A DNA stretch of 9,349 nucleotides from Propionivibrio sp. (GCA_003249625.1 QKII01000140.1:1-9349); one strand, 5' to 3'; shown: positions 1 to 6,655, counted from the stretch's first letter. Notes: a model not told the origin generated them from the letters alone. Translations and numbers: made by a program.

Positions 1-1574
1 TGCTTCTCTCCGAGATCCCCAAGTCGCCATTCGTCGCCAAGGTCGAAATTGCCGGGGCAGGGTTCATCAATTTCCATCTGCAACGCGCCGCGAAGCTTGA
101 AGTAATACGCAATGTTCTTGAGCAGGGCGAAATGTTCGGGCGCTCTACACTCGGTGCCCAGCAGAAGGTGCAGATCGAATTCGTCTCGGCCAACCCGACC
201 GGCCCTCTGCACGTCGGCCACGGCCGCGGCGCGGCCTACGGTGCCAGCCTGTGCAACCTGCTGGCCTACGCCGGGTGGGATGTCACCCGCGAATACTACG
301 TCAACGATGCCGGCCGGCAGATGGACATCCTCGCCACCTCGGCCTGGCTGCGTTATCTCGAACTGCACAATACGCGCATCGCCTTCCCGCCGAACGGCTA
401 CCAAGGTGACTACGTGCGCAACATGGCGATGGAAATGAAGATCGCGCATGGCGACAAGTACGCGCGGACGACCGCCGAGGTGCTCGAAGGCACGCCCGGA
501 CTGCCGGAAGCCGACCGCGCCGACGACGACGCCAAGGCGCAGCGCGAGGCGCATCTCGACGCGCTGATTGCCAACGCCAAGCGCCTGCTCGGCGAGGACT
601 GGAGTTACGTCCACAACCACGTGCTGACCGAACAGCTCGAAGACTGCCGCAGCGATCTCGAAGACTTCGGCGTGCACTTCGACGTCTGGTTCTCGGAGAA
701 ATCGCTGTTCGATACCGGCCTCGTCGAGCGCTGTGTCGAACGCCTGAACCAGGCAGGCCACCTGTACGAGCAGAATGGCGCGCTGTGGTTCAAGTCGACC
801 GACTTCGGCGACGAGAAGGACCGCGTCGTGCAGCGCGACAACGGGCTGTACACCTATTTCGCCTCGGACATCGCCTACCACCTTAACAAGTACGAGCGCG
901 GCTTCGAGCGCGTGATCAACATCTGGGGAGCCGACCACCACGGCTACATCCCGCGCGTCAAGGGCGCGCTCAAGGCACTCGACCTCGACCCGGATGTCCT
1001 GGAGGTCGCGCTGGTGCAATTCGCCGTGCTTTACCGCAACGGCCAGAAGGCGTCGATGTCCACCCGCTCCGGCGAATTCGTCACGCTGCGCACCCTGCGG
1101 GACGAGGTCGGCAACGATGCCTGCCGCTTCTTCTACGTGCTCAGGAAATCCGACCAACACCTCGATTTCGACCTCGATCTGGCCAAAAGCCAGACCAACG
1201 AGAACCCCGTCTACTACATCCAGTATGCCCACGCCCGCGTCTGCTCGGTCCTCGCGCAATGGGACGGCGAAGCGGACTCCCTGCAGAAGGCCGATCTCGC
1301 ACTGCTCGACAACCCGCACGAACTGGCCGTCGCTGCCAAGCTCGGCGAGTTTCCGGAAGTCGTCGAAGCCGCGGCCAGGGATCTCGCACCGCACGTGATC
1401 GCCTTCTACCTCAAGGATCTCGCCGCTGCCTTCCATAGCTACTACAACGCCGAACGCATGCTGGTCGATGACGCCGCACTGAAGAATGCCCGCATCGCCC
1501 TGGCCGCTGCCGTGCGCCAGGTGATTCGCAACGGCATGACCATCATCGGCGTCAGCTGCCCGCAATCGATGTAA
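1..1574 (+). CDS. argS: Arginyl-tRNA synthetase (class I), 5'-truncated by the window
   Basis: This enzyme charges tRNA-Arg with arginine in the cytoplasm. The frame is open from base 3, and the residues before the first ATG (position 132) include the ArgS-like stretch VEIAGAGFINFHL, so 132 is not the start and the gene begins outside the window. About 523 codons are visible, against a usual length of some 560-580. The class I signature HVGH lies at 210-221 inside the typical ANPTGPLHVGHGRG context. The KMSKS-equivalent loop reads SMSTR at 1053-1067, the relaxed form common in ArgS. The C-terminal third, from NPVYYIQYAHARV onward, is the helical DALR anticodon-binding domain and ends normally in a TAA codon. 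A SPOR-domain gene follows after 25 nt on the same strand. Identification is very secure; only the N-terminal domain is incomplete. Confidence 0.97.
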   Translation, partial: LLSEIPKSPFVAKVEIAGAGFINFHLQRAAKLEVIRNVLEQGEMFGRSTLGAQQKVQIEFVSANPTGPLHVGHGRGAAYGASLCNLLAYAGWDVTREYYVNDAGRQMDILATSAWLRYLELHNTRIAFPPNGYQGDYVRNMAMEMKIAHGDKYARTTAEVLEGTPGLPEADRADDDAKAQREAHLDALIANAKRLLGEDWSYVHNHVLTEQLEDCRSDLEDFGVHFDVWFSEKSLFDTGLVERCVERLNQAGHLYEQNGALWFKSTDFGDEKDRVVQRDNGLYTYFASDIAYHLNKYERGFERVINIWGADHHGYIPRVKGALKALDLDPDVLEVALVQFAVLYRNGQKASMSTRSGEFVTLRTLRDEVGNDACRFFYVLRKSDQHLDFDLDLAKSQTNENPVYYIQYAHARVCSVLAQWDGEADSLQKADLALLDNPHELAVAAKLGEFPEVVEAAARDLAPHVIAFYLKDLAAAFHSYYNAERMLVDDAALKNARIALAAAVRQVIRNGMTIIGVSCPQSM

Positions 1575-1599
1575 TTCGGAATCTCCGGGAAAAACCACC

Positions 1600-2229
1600 A
1601 TGAGTCGAGACATGAAACCGCGCAAACGCAGCACGGCCTCTCGCCGCAAATCCGGCGGCGGCACTCTGATTGGCCTGTTTCTCGGCCTGGTCATCGGCGT
1701 TCTGCTCGCCGGCGGCGTTGTCTGGTACCTCCACCGGACGCCGGCGCCCTTCTCGACCAAGGCCCAGCCTCCACAGCCGCAAGGGTCGGCAAGCACGTTG
1801 CAGGCGCCGCTCGCCCTGCCCGGCAAACCCGGCGATCCGCCCCCATCCCCCAGCGACAAGCCGCGCTTTGATTTCTATACGATCCTGCCCGGCAACACCG
1901 AGGCGATCCCCGACCCGAAAGCCACCGGGACAAAATCCAGCGAACCAAAACAGGCGGATGCAGCCAAAGACAAGGATGGAAAGGACTCGACACTGAAAGA
2001 TCCGGTTTTTTTGCAGACCGGCTCATTCCAGAATGCCGCCGATGCCGACAACCAGAAAGCGAAGCTTGCGATGATGGGAGTCGAGGCCTCCGTCCAGCAG
2101 GTGATGCTGCAGGACAAGGTTTGGTATCGCGTGCGGTTGGGCCCGTTCCGGAAGATCGAACAGGTCAATGCCATGCGCTCTGAACTCGCGCGCCAGGGCA
2201 TCGACGCCAACGTCGTCAAAAAGGACTGA
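1600..2229 (+). CDS. SPOR-domain inner-membrane protein (FtsN-like architecture)
   Basis: The 209-residue protein has a short basic cytoplasmic N-terminus, one membrane segment at about residues 22-44, a Pro/Lys-rich low-complexity linker (about 46-133) and a C-terminal SPOR domain (about 134-209) starting DPVFLQTGSF and ending near residue 205. SPOR domains bind glycan strands stripped of stem peptides and often recruit proteins to the division septum, so a periplasmic role in cell-wall or division processes is likely. The linker motif KPRFDFYTILPG is one I associate with proteobacterial SPOR proteins next to argS. The layout matches FtsN, but linker similarity is too weak to call it ftsN. 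ATG at 1600 is preceded by CGGGA (1586-1590); a second ATG at 1612 is possible and would remove only four residues. The gene lies between argS and dsbA and is probably co-transcribed with both. Confidence 0.88.
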   Translation: MSRDMKPRKRSTASRRKSGGGTLIGLFLGLVIGVLLAGGVVWYLHRTPAPFSTKAQPPQPQGSASTLQAPLALPGKPGDPPPSPSDKPRFDFYTILPGNTEAIPDPKATGTKSSEPKQADAAKDKDGKDSTLKDPVFLQTGSFQNAADADNQKAKLAMMGVEASVQQVMLQDKVWYRVRLGPFRKIEQVNAMRSELARQGIDANVVKKD

Positions 2230-2235
2230 TTAAAG

Positions 2236-2889
2236 ATGAAAATGCTGAAAAGACTCGCCGCGCTTGTCGCTGTCGCCACCGCCGCGCTGATCCCGCTAAC
2301 CGCCCTGGCACAGGCGCAGCTGGTCAAGGGGCGCGACTATGCCGTGATCGAACCGGCACTGCCGACCGACACACCGGAGAAGATCGAGGTTACCGAGTTC
2401 TTCTCCTACGCCTGCCCGCATTGCAACGACCTCAATCCGCTGATCCACGACTGGGCGGCGAAGCTGCCGGCCGACGTCGTGTTCAAGCGCATCGCCCTCC
2501 CTGGCAGCCCCTTCTACGCGCTGATGTCCAAGCTGTACTACACGCTGGAGGCCACCGGCGACGTGGACAGACTCGACAGCGCCGTGTTCAACGCCATCCA
2601 TGGCAAGGGCCTGAAGCTGATCGACGCCAAGAGCATCACCACCTGGGTTACATCCCAAGGCGTTGATGCGCAAAAGTTCACCACGGCGTTTAACTCCTTC
2701 GGCGTGGACAGCAAGGTCAAGCGTGCCGGCCAGGTCGCGCAGCAAGCACGGATTCAGGGCGTACCGGCGCTCGTGGTTGATGGCCGCTTCACCGTCGTCG
2801 GACAGAACGTGAAGTCGTTCAAGGAGCTGCTGGCACTCACCGACAAGGTCATCGAAATGCGGCGCAAGGAACGCGCCCAGAAAAAATAG
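2236..2889 (+). CDS. dsbA: Periplasmic thiol:disulfide interchange protein, DsbA family
   Basis: DsbA introduces disulfide bonds into exported proteins in the periplasm and is reoxidised by DsbB. The 217-residue product has a classic signal peptide (MKMLKRL followed by a hydrophobic stretch, with likely cleavage after ALA at about residue 25). The thioredoxin-fold active site C60-P-H-C63 sits in FFSYACPHC, the same dipeptide as E. coli DsbA. The cis-proline loop is GVP with Pro177, and DsbA-type helical-insert sequence lies between. Length matches the family. An AAGGA element at 2221-2225, inside the last codons of the SPOR gene, supports the ATG at 2236, only 6 nt after the upstream stop, so translation is probably coupled. 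The C-terminus is very basic (RRKERAQKK). No dsbB is visible nearby. The family is certain; the symbol rests on motif and length. Confidence 0.94.
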   Translation: MKMLKRLAALVAVATAALIPLTALAQAQLVKGRDYAVIEPALPTDTPEKIEVTEFFSYACPHCNDLNPLIHDWAAKLPADVVFKRIALPGSPFYALMSKLYYTLEATGDVDRLDSAVFNAIHGKGLKLIDAKSITTWVTSQGVDAQKFTTAFNSFGVDSKVKRAGQVAQQARIQGVPALVVDGRFTVVGQNVKSFKELLALTDKVIEMRRKERAQKK

Positions 2890-2895
2890 CCGTAA

Positions 2896-3687
2896 GTGAA
2901 GACGACCAGCGGCCCGAAGGTTTTCATTACCGGGGCATCTTCGGGCATCGGCGCCGCGCTCGCCGGTTTCTATGCCGAGCAAGGTGCGGTACTTGGCTTG
3001 GCGGCCCGACGTGGTGAACAGCTCCGGCAACTTGCCGCGGATCTGCTTTCCCGCGGAGCGAGTGACGTTCGCTGCTATCCGCTCGACGTCGCCGACGCCG
3101 ACGCCCTGCAAAACGCGGCCGAGGACTATGCGCGGCACGCCGGTACCCCCGACATTGTCATCGCCAACGCCGGCGTTTCCTCCGGCACGCTCACCGAACA
3201 CCAGGAAGACCTCGCGGTCATCCGGCGGATTCTCGAAATCAACGTGTTCGGCATCGCTGCCACGTTCTCGCCGTTCATTCCGGCGATGCAGCAGCGTGGC
3301 AGGGGACGTCTGGTCGGCATTGCCTCGGTCGCCGGCATCCGTGGCCTGCCCGGTGCGGAAGCCTACAGCGCCTCCAAGGCCGCGGCGATCACCTATCTGG
3401 AGAGCCTGCGCCTGGAAATGCGCCCGTCGGGGGTCAAGGTAGTCACCATCGCTCCAGGCTACATCGAAACCCCGATGACCGCGATCAATCCCTACCCGAT
3501 GCCCTTCATGCTGCCCGCCGATGAGGCCGCGCGGCGTTTCGCCCGGGCCATCGAACGGGGCACGTCCTATACAGTGATTCCCTGGCAGATGGGACTCGTC
3601 GCCAAGGGACTGCGCATGTTGCCCAACTGGCTCTACGACCGGCTCTTCACCAACGCACCGCGCAAGCCCCGGAAATTGCCCGGATAG
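2896..3687 (+). CDS. Short-chain dehydrogenase/reductase (classical SDR), GTG start
   Basis: This is a 263-residue NAD(P)-dependent oxidoreductase with a Rossmann fold. The cofactor motif TGASSGIG covers residues 12-19, the NAG motif is N91-A-G93, and the catalytic tetrad is N116, S144, Y157 and K161 (YSASK). The PGYIETPMT segment after strand beta-6 is typical of the classical subfamily. An Arg pair follows beta-2 (AARRGEQ), which usually indicates NADP(H) preference. The substrate cannot be told from sequence. The start must be the GTG at 2896: the preceding in-frame codon is TAA (2893-2895), and the next in-frame residues already lead into the cofactor motif. There is no strong ribosome binding site, and the gap to dsbA is 6 nt, so coupling to dsbA translation is likely. 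The C-terminal tail from about residue 230 is hydrophobic then basic and might associate with membrane. Confidence 0.93.
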   Translation: MKTTSGPKVFITGASSGIGAALAGFYAEQGAVLGLAARRGEQLRQLAADLLSRGASDVRCYPLDVADADALQNAAEDYARHAGTPDIVIANAGVSSGTLTEHQEDLAVIRRILEINVFGIAATFSPFIPAMQQRGRGRLVGIASVAGIRGLPGAEAYSASKAAAITYLESLRLEMRPSGVKVVTIAPGYIETPMTAINPYPMPFMLPADEAARRFARAIERGTSYTVIPWQMGLVAKGLRMLPNWLYDRLFTNAPRKPRKLPG

Positions 3688-3696
3688 TCGGGAATA

Positions 3697-3710
3697 TTGA
3701 TAGAAATCAT
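3697..3710. promoter_or_regulatory. Predicted FNR/Anr-type box upstream of ubiU
   Basis: The palindrome TTGATAGAAATCAT matches the FNR/Anr consensus TTGAT-N4-ATCAA at nine of ten specified positions. It lies 54 bases before the ubiU start codon, in the 77-nt gap after the SDR gene. Its centre is about 40.5 bases upstream of the transcription start expected from the TATACT element at 3732-3737, the geometry of a class II FNR-activated promoter. FNR is an oxygen-labile [4Fe-4S] regulator active under anaerobiosis, and E. coli ubiUV are known FNR targets, so site, position and downstream function agree. Dnr- or CRP-like relatives could also read this site. Confidence 0.82.
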
Positions 3711-3718
3711 GCGCTTTG

Positions 3719-3734
3719 CCGGTATGGCCGGTAT
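3719..3734 (+). repeat. Short direct repeat CCGGTAT-GG-CCGGTAT inside the ubiU promoter
   Basis: Two identical 7-bp copies (3719-3725 and 3728-3734), 9 bases apart, lie between the FNR-type box and the -10 element, the second overlapping the -10. It could be chance or part of an operator; nothing else supports a function. Confidence 0.4.
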
Positions 3735-3737
3735 ACT
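3732..3737 (+). promoter_or_regulatory. Predicted -10 element of the ubiUVT promoter
   Basis: TATACT matches TATAAT at five of six positions and sits 21 bases after the FNR-type box, close to the 22 expected for class II activation. No -35 hexamer is needed when FNR binds there. The implied transcription start is about 3744, giving a leader of roughly 21 nt before the ubiU ATG. Confidence 0.65.
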
Positions 3738-3764
3738 TGTCGTTTCGTTTTCGCACTACATCCC

Positions 3765-4778
3765 ATGTCGCAGAGCAAAATTCCCGAGCTGGTCTGCCCG
3801 GCCGGCAGTCTGCCGGCGCTGAAGGCAGCCATCGACAATGGCGCCGACACGGTTTACTTCGGCTACAAGAACGACACCAACGCGCGCAACTTTGCCGGGC
3901 TGAATTTCGATCGCAAGGCAATGCTGGAAGGCATCGCCTATGCACATGCCCGCGGCAAACATGTCCTGATGGCAATCAACACCTTCCCGCAGCCAAGGCG
4001 GGAGTCCGACTGGCACGCCGCCGTTGATGGCGCTGCCGACCTCGGCGTCGACGCGGTGATCCTGGCCGATGTCGGCCTGCTTGATTACGCCAGCCGGCGT
4101 CACCCGGACCTGCGCCTGCATCTTTCCGTACAGGGGTCGGCGACCAGCTACGAAGCCGTCAATTTCGCCCATCGCGAGTTCGGCATACAACGCGCCGTCC
4201 TGCCGCGCGTGCTGACGCTGGCGCAGGTCGAACTGGTTATCAAGAACACGCCGATCGAGATCGAGGTCTTCGGCTTCGGTAGCCTGTGCGTGATGAACGA
4301 AGGCCGCTGCTGGCTTTCGTCCTACGCTACCGGCGAATCGCCGAACACTGTCGGTGCCTGCTCGCCCGCCAAGTTCGTCAAATGGGACAAGAAGCCGGGG
4401 CAGATGAACACGCGCCTCAACGGCATCCTGATCGATCGCTACGGCGACAACGAACCCGCCGGCTATCCGACGCTGTGCAAGGGGCGTTTCGAGGTCAACG
4501 GTTCGACCTACTACGCGCTGGAAGAGCCGACCAGCCTGAACGTCCTTGAGATGCTCCCGGAGATAGCCCGAATCGGAGTCTCGGCACTCAAGGTCGAAGG
4601 CCGTCAGCGCAGCCCGGCCTACGTTGCTCAGGTCACGCGTACACTGCGCGCTGCGCTCGATGAACTCGGCAAGGGAGCCGAACAGTTCCAGGTCAAACCC
4701 GCCTGGCAGGCCGAGCTCGGCAAGGTCGCCGAAGGAACGCAGGTGACGCTTGGCGCCTACAACCGTCCGTGGAGATAA
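3765..4778 (+). CDS. ubiU: UbiU, [4Fe-4S] protein of O2-independent ubiquinone biosynthesis (U32 family)
   Basis: UbiU works with UbiV in a complex that supports the ring hydroxylations of ubiquinone synthesis without oxygen, with prephenate as hydroxyl donor in E. coli; it was formerly annotated as a U32 peptidase (YhbU). The 337-residue product carries the hallmark N-terminus [21 protein letters not shown], the segment [13 protein letters not shown], and [17 protein letters not shown]. Four cysteines, C175, C182, C199 and C238, have exactly the spacing of the E. coli cluster ligands C169, C176, C193 and C232, all shifted by six. The ATG at 3765 puts the conserved ELVCPAG six residues further in than in E. 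coli, as expected. No clear ribosome binding site precedes it. It is the first gene of ubiUVT, directly behind an FNR-type promoter. Very secure. Confidence 0.97.
   Translation: MSQSKIPELVCPAGSLPALKAAIDNGADTVYFGYKNDTNARNFAGLNFDRKAMLEGIAYAHARGKHVLMAINTFPQPRRESDWHAAVDGAADLGVDAVILADVGLLDYASRRHPDLRLHLSVQGSATSYEAVNFAHREFGIQRAVLPRVLTLAQVELVIKNTPIEIEVFGFGSLCVMNEGRCWLSSYATGESPNTVGACSPAKFVKWDKKPGQMNTRLNGILIDRYGDNEPAGYPTLCKGRFEVNGSTYYALEEPTSLNVLEMLPEIARIGVSALKVEGRQRSPAYVAQVTRTLRAALDELGKGAEQFQVKPAWQAELGKVAEGTQVTLGAYNRPWR
4771..4774 (+). promoter_or_regulatory. Ribosome binding site fixing the ubiV start
   Basis: GGAG lies 8 bases before the ATG at 4783 and overlaps the end of ubiU. It supports this start over an in-frame TTG at 4750, which lies inside ubiU and would add eleven residues absent from UbiV relatives. 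Confidence 0.7.
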
Positions 4779-4782
4779 GCCG

Positions 4783-5688
4783 ATGAAACTCTCGCTCGGT
4801 CCGCTGCTCTACTTCTGGCCCAAGGAAAAAGTGCTCGACTTCTACGCCGAGATGGCGCAGATCCAGGCGCTGGACATCATCTACGTCGGCGAGGTCGTCT
4901 GCTCGCGCCGTCAGCAACTGCGCACCGCCGACTGGCTGGCGCTGGCACGCCAACTCACCGACGCCGGCAAGGAAGTGGTCGTCTCGGCGCAGGCTCTGCT
5001 CGAATCGGAAAGCGATCTCAAGGCCCTGCGCCGGTTGATCGACGAGGCAGGCGTCAAGGTCGAAGCAAACGATCTAGGCGCTGTCAATGTCGCCGCCGGC
5101 CGCCCGTTTGTCGCTGGGCCGCACCTCAACATCTACAACGCGGCGACGCTGGCGACTTTCCACCGCTACGGCCTCGCACGCTGGGTACCGCCGCTGGAAG
5201 GCACGCGCACCCTCGTCGAGACATTGCACAAATTCCGCCCGGAGGGAGTCGAAACCGAAGTCTTCGTATTCGGCAAGCTCCCGCTCGCCTTCTCGGCCCG
5301 CTGCTTTACCGCCCGCCACTACGGTCTCAACAAGGATGACTGCCAGTTCAAGTGCATGGAGCATCCCGACGCAATCACTCTGAAGACGCGGGAAGGACAG
5401 CCTTTCCTGGCAATCAACGGCATCCAGACTATGTCGGCGCAAACCTACAACCTGCTCGCCGAAATTCCCGACATGCGGGCGATGGGTATCGACATCGCGC
5501 GCATCAGCCCGCAGCCACACCACATGGCCGAGATCATCGCCGCCTTCGACGCCGCACGGCACGATGGCAATCCACCGCCAGCCAAGCGAGAATGGGCGCC
5601 CGACGGTCTGGTCGATGGCTACTGGTTCGGTGAAGCCGGGATCGTGGCCAAGCACCAGGCCGCACTCAAAGAATTGCAAGGAGTTTGA
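4783..5688 (+). CDS. ubiV: UbiV, [4Fe-4S] partner of UbiU (U32 family)
   Basis: UbiV (formerly YhbV) forms the heterodimer with UbiU that is required for oxygen-independent ubiquinone synthesis. The 301-residue protein starts [17 protein letters not shown], close to the E. coli N-terminus, and contains [12 protein letters not shown] and [13 protein letters not shown]. The cluster ligands are recognisable as C40, C174, C187 and C191. The spacing of the last three (13 then 4) equals that of E. coli C180, C193 and C197, and C40 corresponds to C39. Further family motifs are [17 protein letters not shown] and [11 protein letters not shown]. The gap to ubiU is 4 nt and to ubiT 2 nt, so the three are surely co-transcribed and probably translationally coupled. 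Nothing is missing or truncated, and the length is normal for the family. Confidence 0.97.
   Translation: MKLSLGPLLYFWPKEKVLDFYAEMAQIQALDIIYVGEVVCSRRQQLRTADWLALARQLTDAGKEVVVSAQALLESESDLKALRRLIDEAGVKVEANDLGAVNVAAGRPFVAGPHLNIYNAATLATFHRYGLARWVPPLEGTRTLVETLHKFRPEGVETEVFVFGKLPLAFSARCFTARHYGLNKDDCQFKCMEHPDAITLKTREGQPFLAINGIQTMSAQTYNLLAEIPDMRAMGIDIARISPQPHHMAEIIAAFDAARHDGNPPPAKREWAPDGLVDGYWFGEAGIVAKHQAALKELQGV
5678..5683 (+). promoter_or_regulatory. Strong ribosome binding site fixing the ubiT start
   Basis: AAGGAG lies 7 bases before the ATG at 5691, within the last codons of ubiV. It rules out the in-frame TTG at 5685 as the start. It is the best Shine-Dalgarno sequence I saw in the window. Confidence 0.8.
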
Positions 5689-5690
5689 AC

Positions 5691-6167
5691 ATGTCCGCCA
5701 GTTTCTTCAAATCGCGCACCATCCCCAGTTTCACCCTGCCGACATTTATCGCCCGCATCGGCCAGCGTCTGCCGCAGTGGCCACACGCCGTGGCCTTGGC
5801 CGCCGGCCTCAACGCGGTGGTGAAAATGAAGCTGCTGCCGGACGACAGCCTGGCCTTGCTCGAAGGAAAATACTTCCTGATCGACGTGCTCGACACCGGT
5901 GGCCGGGCCGCCTTCACCTTCCGCAACGGACTGTTCCGGCCGCTGTTCACCGCGCCAGAAACGCCTGACCTGGCCTTCCGCGCCAACCTTTCGGCCTTCC
6001 TGCAACTTGCCGCCCGGCAGGAAGACCCCGACACCCTGTTCTTCAATCGTACATTGTCGATCGAGGGTGACACCGAACTCGGCCTGATCGTCAAGAACAT
6101 GCTCGACGCGATGGAGTTGCCAAAGTTCGCAGGAACGCTGCCGTTCCGGCACGGAACGGCAGCCTGA
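5691..6167 (+). CDS. ubiT: UbiT, SCP2-domain accessory factor of O2-independent ubiquinone biosynthesis
   Basis: UbiT (formerly YhbT) is the anaerobic counterpart of UbiJ: its SCP2 sterol-carrier fold binds isoprenoid quinone intermediates and presents them to the biosynthetic enzymes. The 158-residue product shows the diagnostic stretch RQEDPDTLFFNRTLSIEGD followed by TELGLIVKNMLDAMEL, nearly the E. coli sequence, with the preceding LLEGKYFLIDV strand of the SCP2 fold. The N-terminal region is amphipathic and Pro-rich and may contact membrane. The protein ends about 17 residues after the last conserved helix, whereas E. coli UbiT (174 residues from memory) has a longer C-terminal tail, so the tail is shortened here. 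The final codons overlap a perfect 12-bp inverted repeat. In E. coli ubiT is divergent from ubiUV; here it is the last gene of the same operon. Confidence 0.95.
   Translation: MSASFFKSRTIPSFTLPTFIARIGQRLPQWPHAVALAAGLNAVVKMKLLPDDSLALLEGKYFLIDVLDTGGRAAFTFRNGLFRPLFTAPETPDLAFRANLSAFLQLAARQEDPDTLFFNRTLSIEGDTELGLIVKNMLDAMELPKFAGTLPFRHGTAA
6137..6163. terminator. Perfect 12-bp inverted repeat at the end of ubiT (probable terminator or mRNA-stabilising hairpin)
   Basis: GCTGCCGTTCCG (6137-6148), a 3-base loop GCA, and the exact complement (6152-6163) form a perfect 12-bp, GC-rich hairpin. It ends 2 bases before the last base of the TGA-preceding codon region and lies between the convergent genes ubiT and yajD. 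No run of T follows on either strand, so it is not a textbook intrinsic terminator; it could act with Rho, stop transcription in both directions weakly, or protect the 3' end of the ubiUVT transcript. Confidence 0.6.
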
Positions 6168-6170
6168 AAG

Positions 6171-6557
6171 TCAGCGCTTACTCTTCTCCATCAATGCGCG
6201 GAGATCGGCAAACGGGTTCGATGTCGCTCTGTCCTTCGCCACTTTCCCGTTGCTGACGCCAGCCTGTCGTGCGGCTTCGGCATCGAGTTCGCGGGCATGC
6301 TCGTTATCGTGGCAATAGAGGCAGAGCAACTCCCAGTTGCTGCCGTCTTTCGGATTGTTATCGTGATTGTGGTCGCGGTGATGCACCGTCAACTGCTGCA
6401 GGTTTTCGCGGGTGAATTCGCGCGCGCAGCGGCCGCAGATCCACGGATAGATCTTCAACGCCTGCTCGCGGTACCCCAGTTCGCGCTGCTGTCGATTACG
6501 CAGGGTCTCCGCAATCATCCGGTCAGTATGCGCCCGTTTCGCCTCATCACTTGCCAT
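6171..6557 (-). CDS. yajD: YajD-like HNH nuclease-family protein
   Basis: The 128-residue protein closely resembles E. coli YajD, an HNH-domain protein of unknown physiological role. The core reads LGYREQALKIYPWICGRC, then LTVHHRDHNHDNNP, then GSNWELLCLYCHDNEH. Two zinc-knuckle pairs are C41/C44 and C79/C82; the HNH residues are H59-H60, N74 and H83 or H87. The C-terminal NPFADLRALMEKSKR tail is also a YajD hallmark. The N-terminal 25 residues are charged, helical and longer than in E. coli. GAGGA lies 4 bases before the ATG (6562-6566 on the complement), supporting this start. The gene is convergent with ubiT, 3 nt apart, and divergent from the EamA gene. A DNA nicking or repair role is plausible from the fold but not established. 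Nothing links it to phage or defence genes here. Confidence 0.9.
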   Translation of the reverse strand: MASDEAKRAHTDRMIAETLRNRQQRELGYREQALKIYPWICGRCAREFTRENLQQLTVHHRDHNHDNNPKDGSNWELLCLYCHDNEHARELDAEAARQAGVSNGKVAKDRATSNPFADLRALMEKSKR

Positions 6558-6577
6558 CGTTTCCTCGCCGCTGTTCT

Positions 6578-6594
6578 CGATTGTCAGCGATTGT
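6578..6594. repeat. Direct repeat CGATTGT-CAG-CGATTGT in the yajD/EamA divergent region
   Basis: Two identical 7-bp copies at 6578-6584 and 6588-6594 are spaced exactly 10 bases apart, one helical turn, in the 98-nt intergenic region between divergent genes. This spacing is compatible with a regulator binding one DNA face, but no known operator is recognised. Confidence 0.4.
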
Positions 6595-6621
6595 ACGGCA
6601 GCTCTTGCGCCATGGGATAAT
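6591..6621 (+). promoter_or_regulatory. Possible sigma70-type promoter of the EamA gene
   Basis: GATAAT (6616-6621) matches the -10 consensus at five of six positions and lies 34 bases before the ATG at 6656. The best -35 candidate, TTGTAC (6591-6596), is poor and 19 bases away. The gene's divergent orientation requires a promoter here. Confidence 0.4.
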
Positions 6622-6655
6622 CACCCGTCGGCCCTGCCTGCAGTCTCCATTGTCC

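Noticed and set aside
132..134. ATG at 132 as the start of argS
   Set aside because: The frame is open upstream to the window edge and encodes conserved ArgS sequence.
1053..1067. Loss of the KMSKS motif in ArgS as a defect
   Set aside because: A relaxed SMSTR-type loop is normal for many arginyl-tRNA synthetases.
3679..3692. CCCG...CGGG at the end of the SDR gene as a terminator
   Set aside because: A 4-bp stem without a T run; likely chance in GC-rich DNA.
2296..3975. A 559-codon open frame on the minus strand opposite dsbA and the SDR gene
   Set aside because: It is long only because high-GC codon use on the plus strand leaves few stops on the other. The translation has no recognisable domain, and both genes beneath it show clear family motifs.
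4750..4752. TTG at 4750 as the ubiV start
   Set aside because: It would overlap ubiU and add residues not found in UbiV; ATG at 4783 has a GGAG and matches the family N-terminus.
6171..6557. The HNH protein as a homing endonuclease or phage/defence nuclease
   Set aside because: Its sequence and length match the chromosomal YajD family closely, and there are no intron, intein, phage or toxin-like neighbours.
6551..6655. Upstream extension of the EamA protein to a TTG at 6551
   Set aside because: It overlaps the yajD coding start, and the added residues are Arg-rich and unlike the family.
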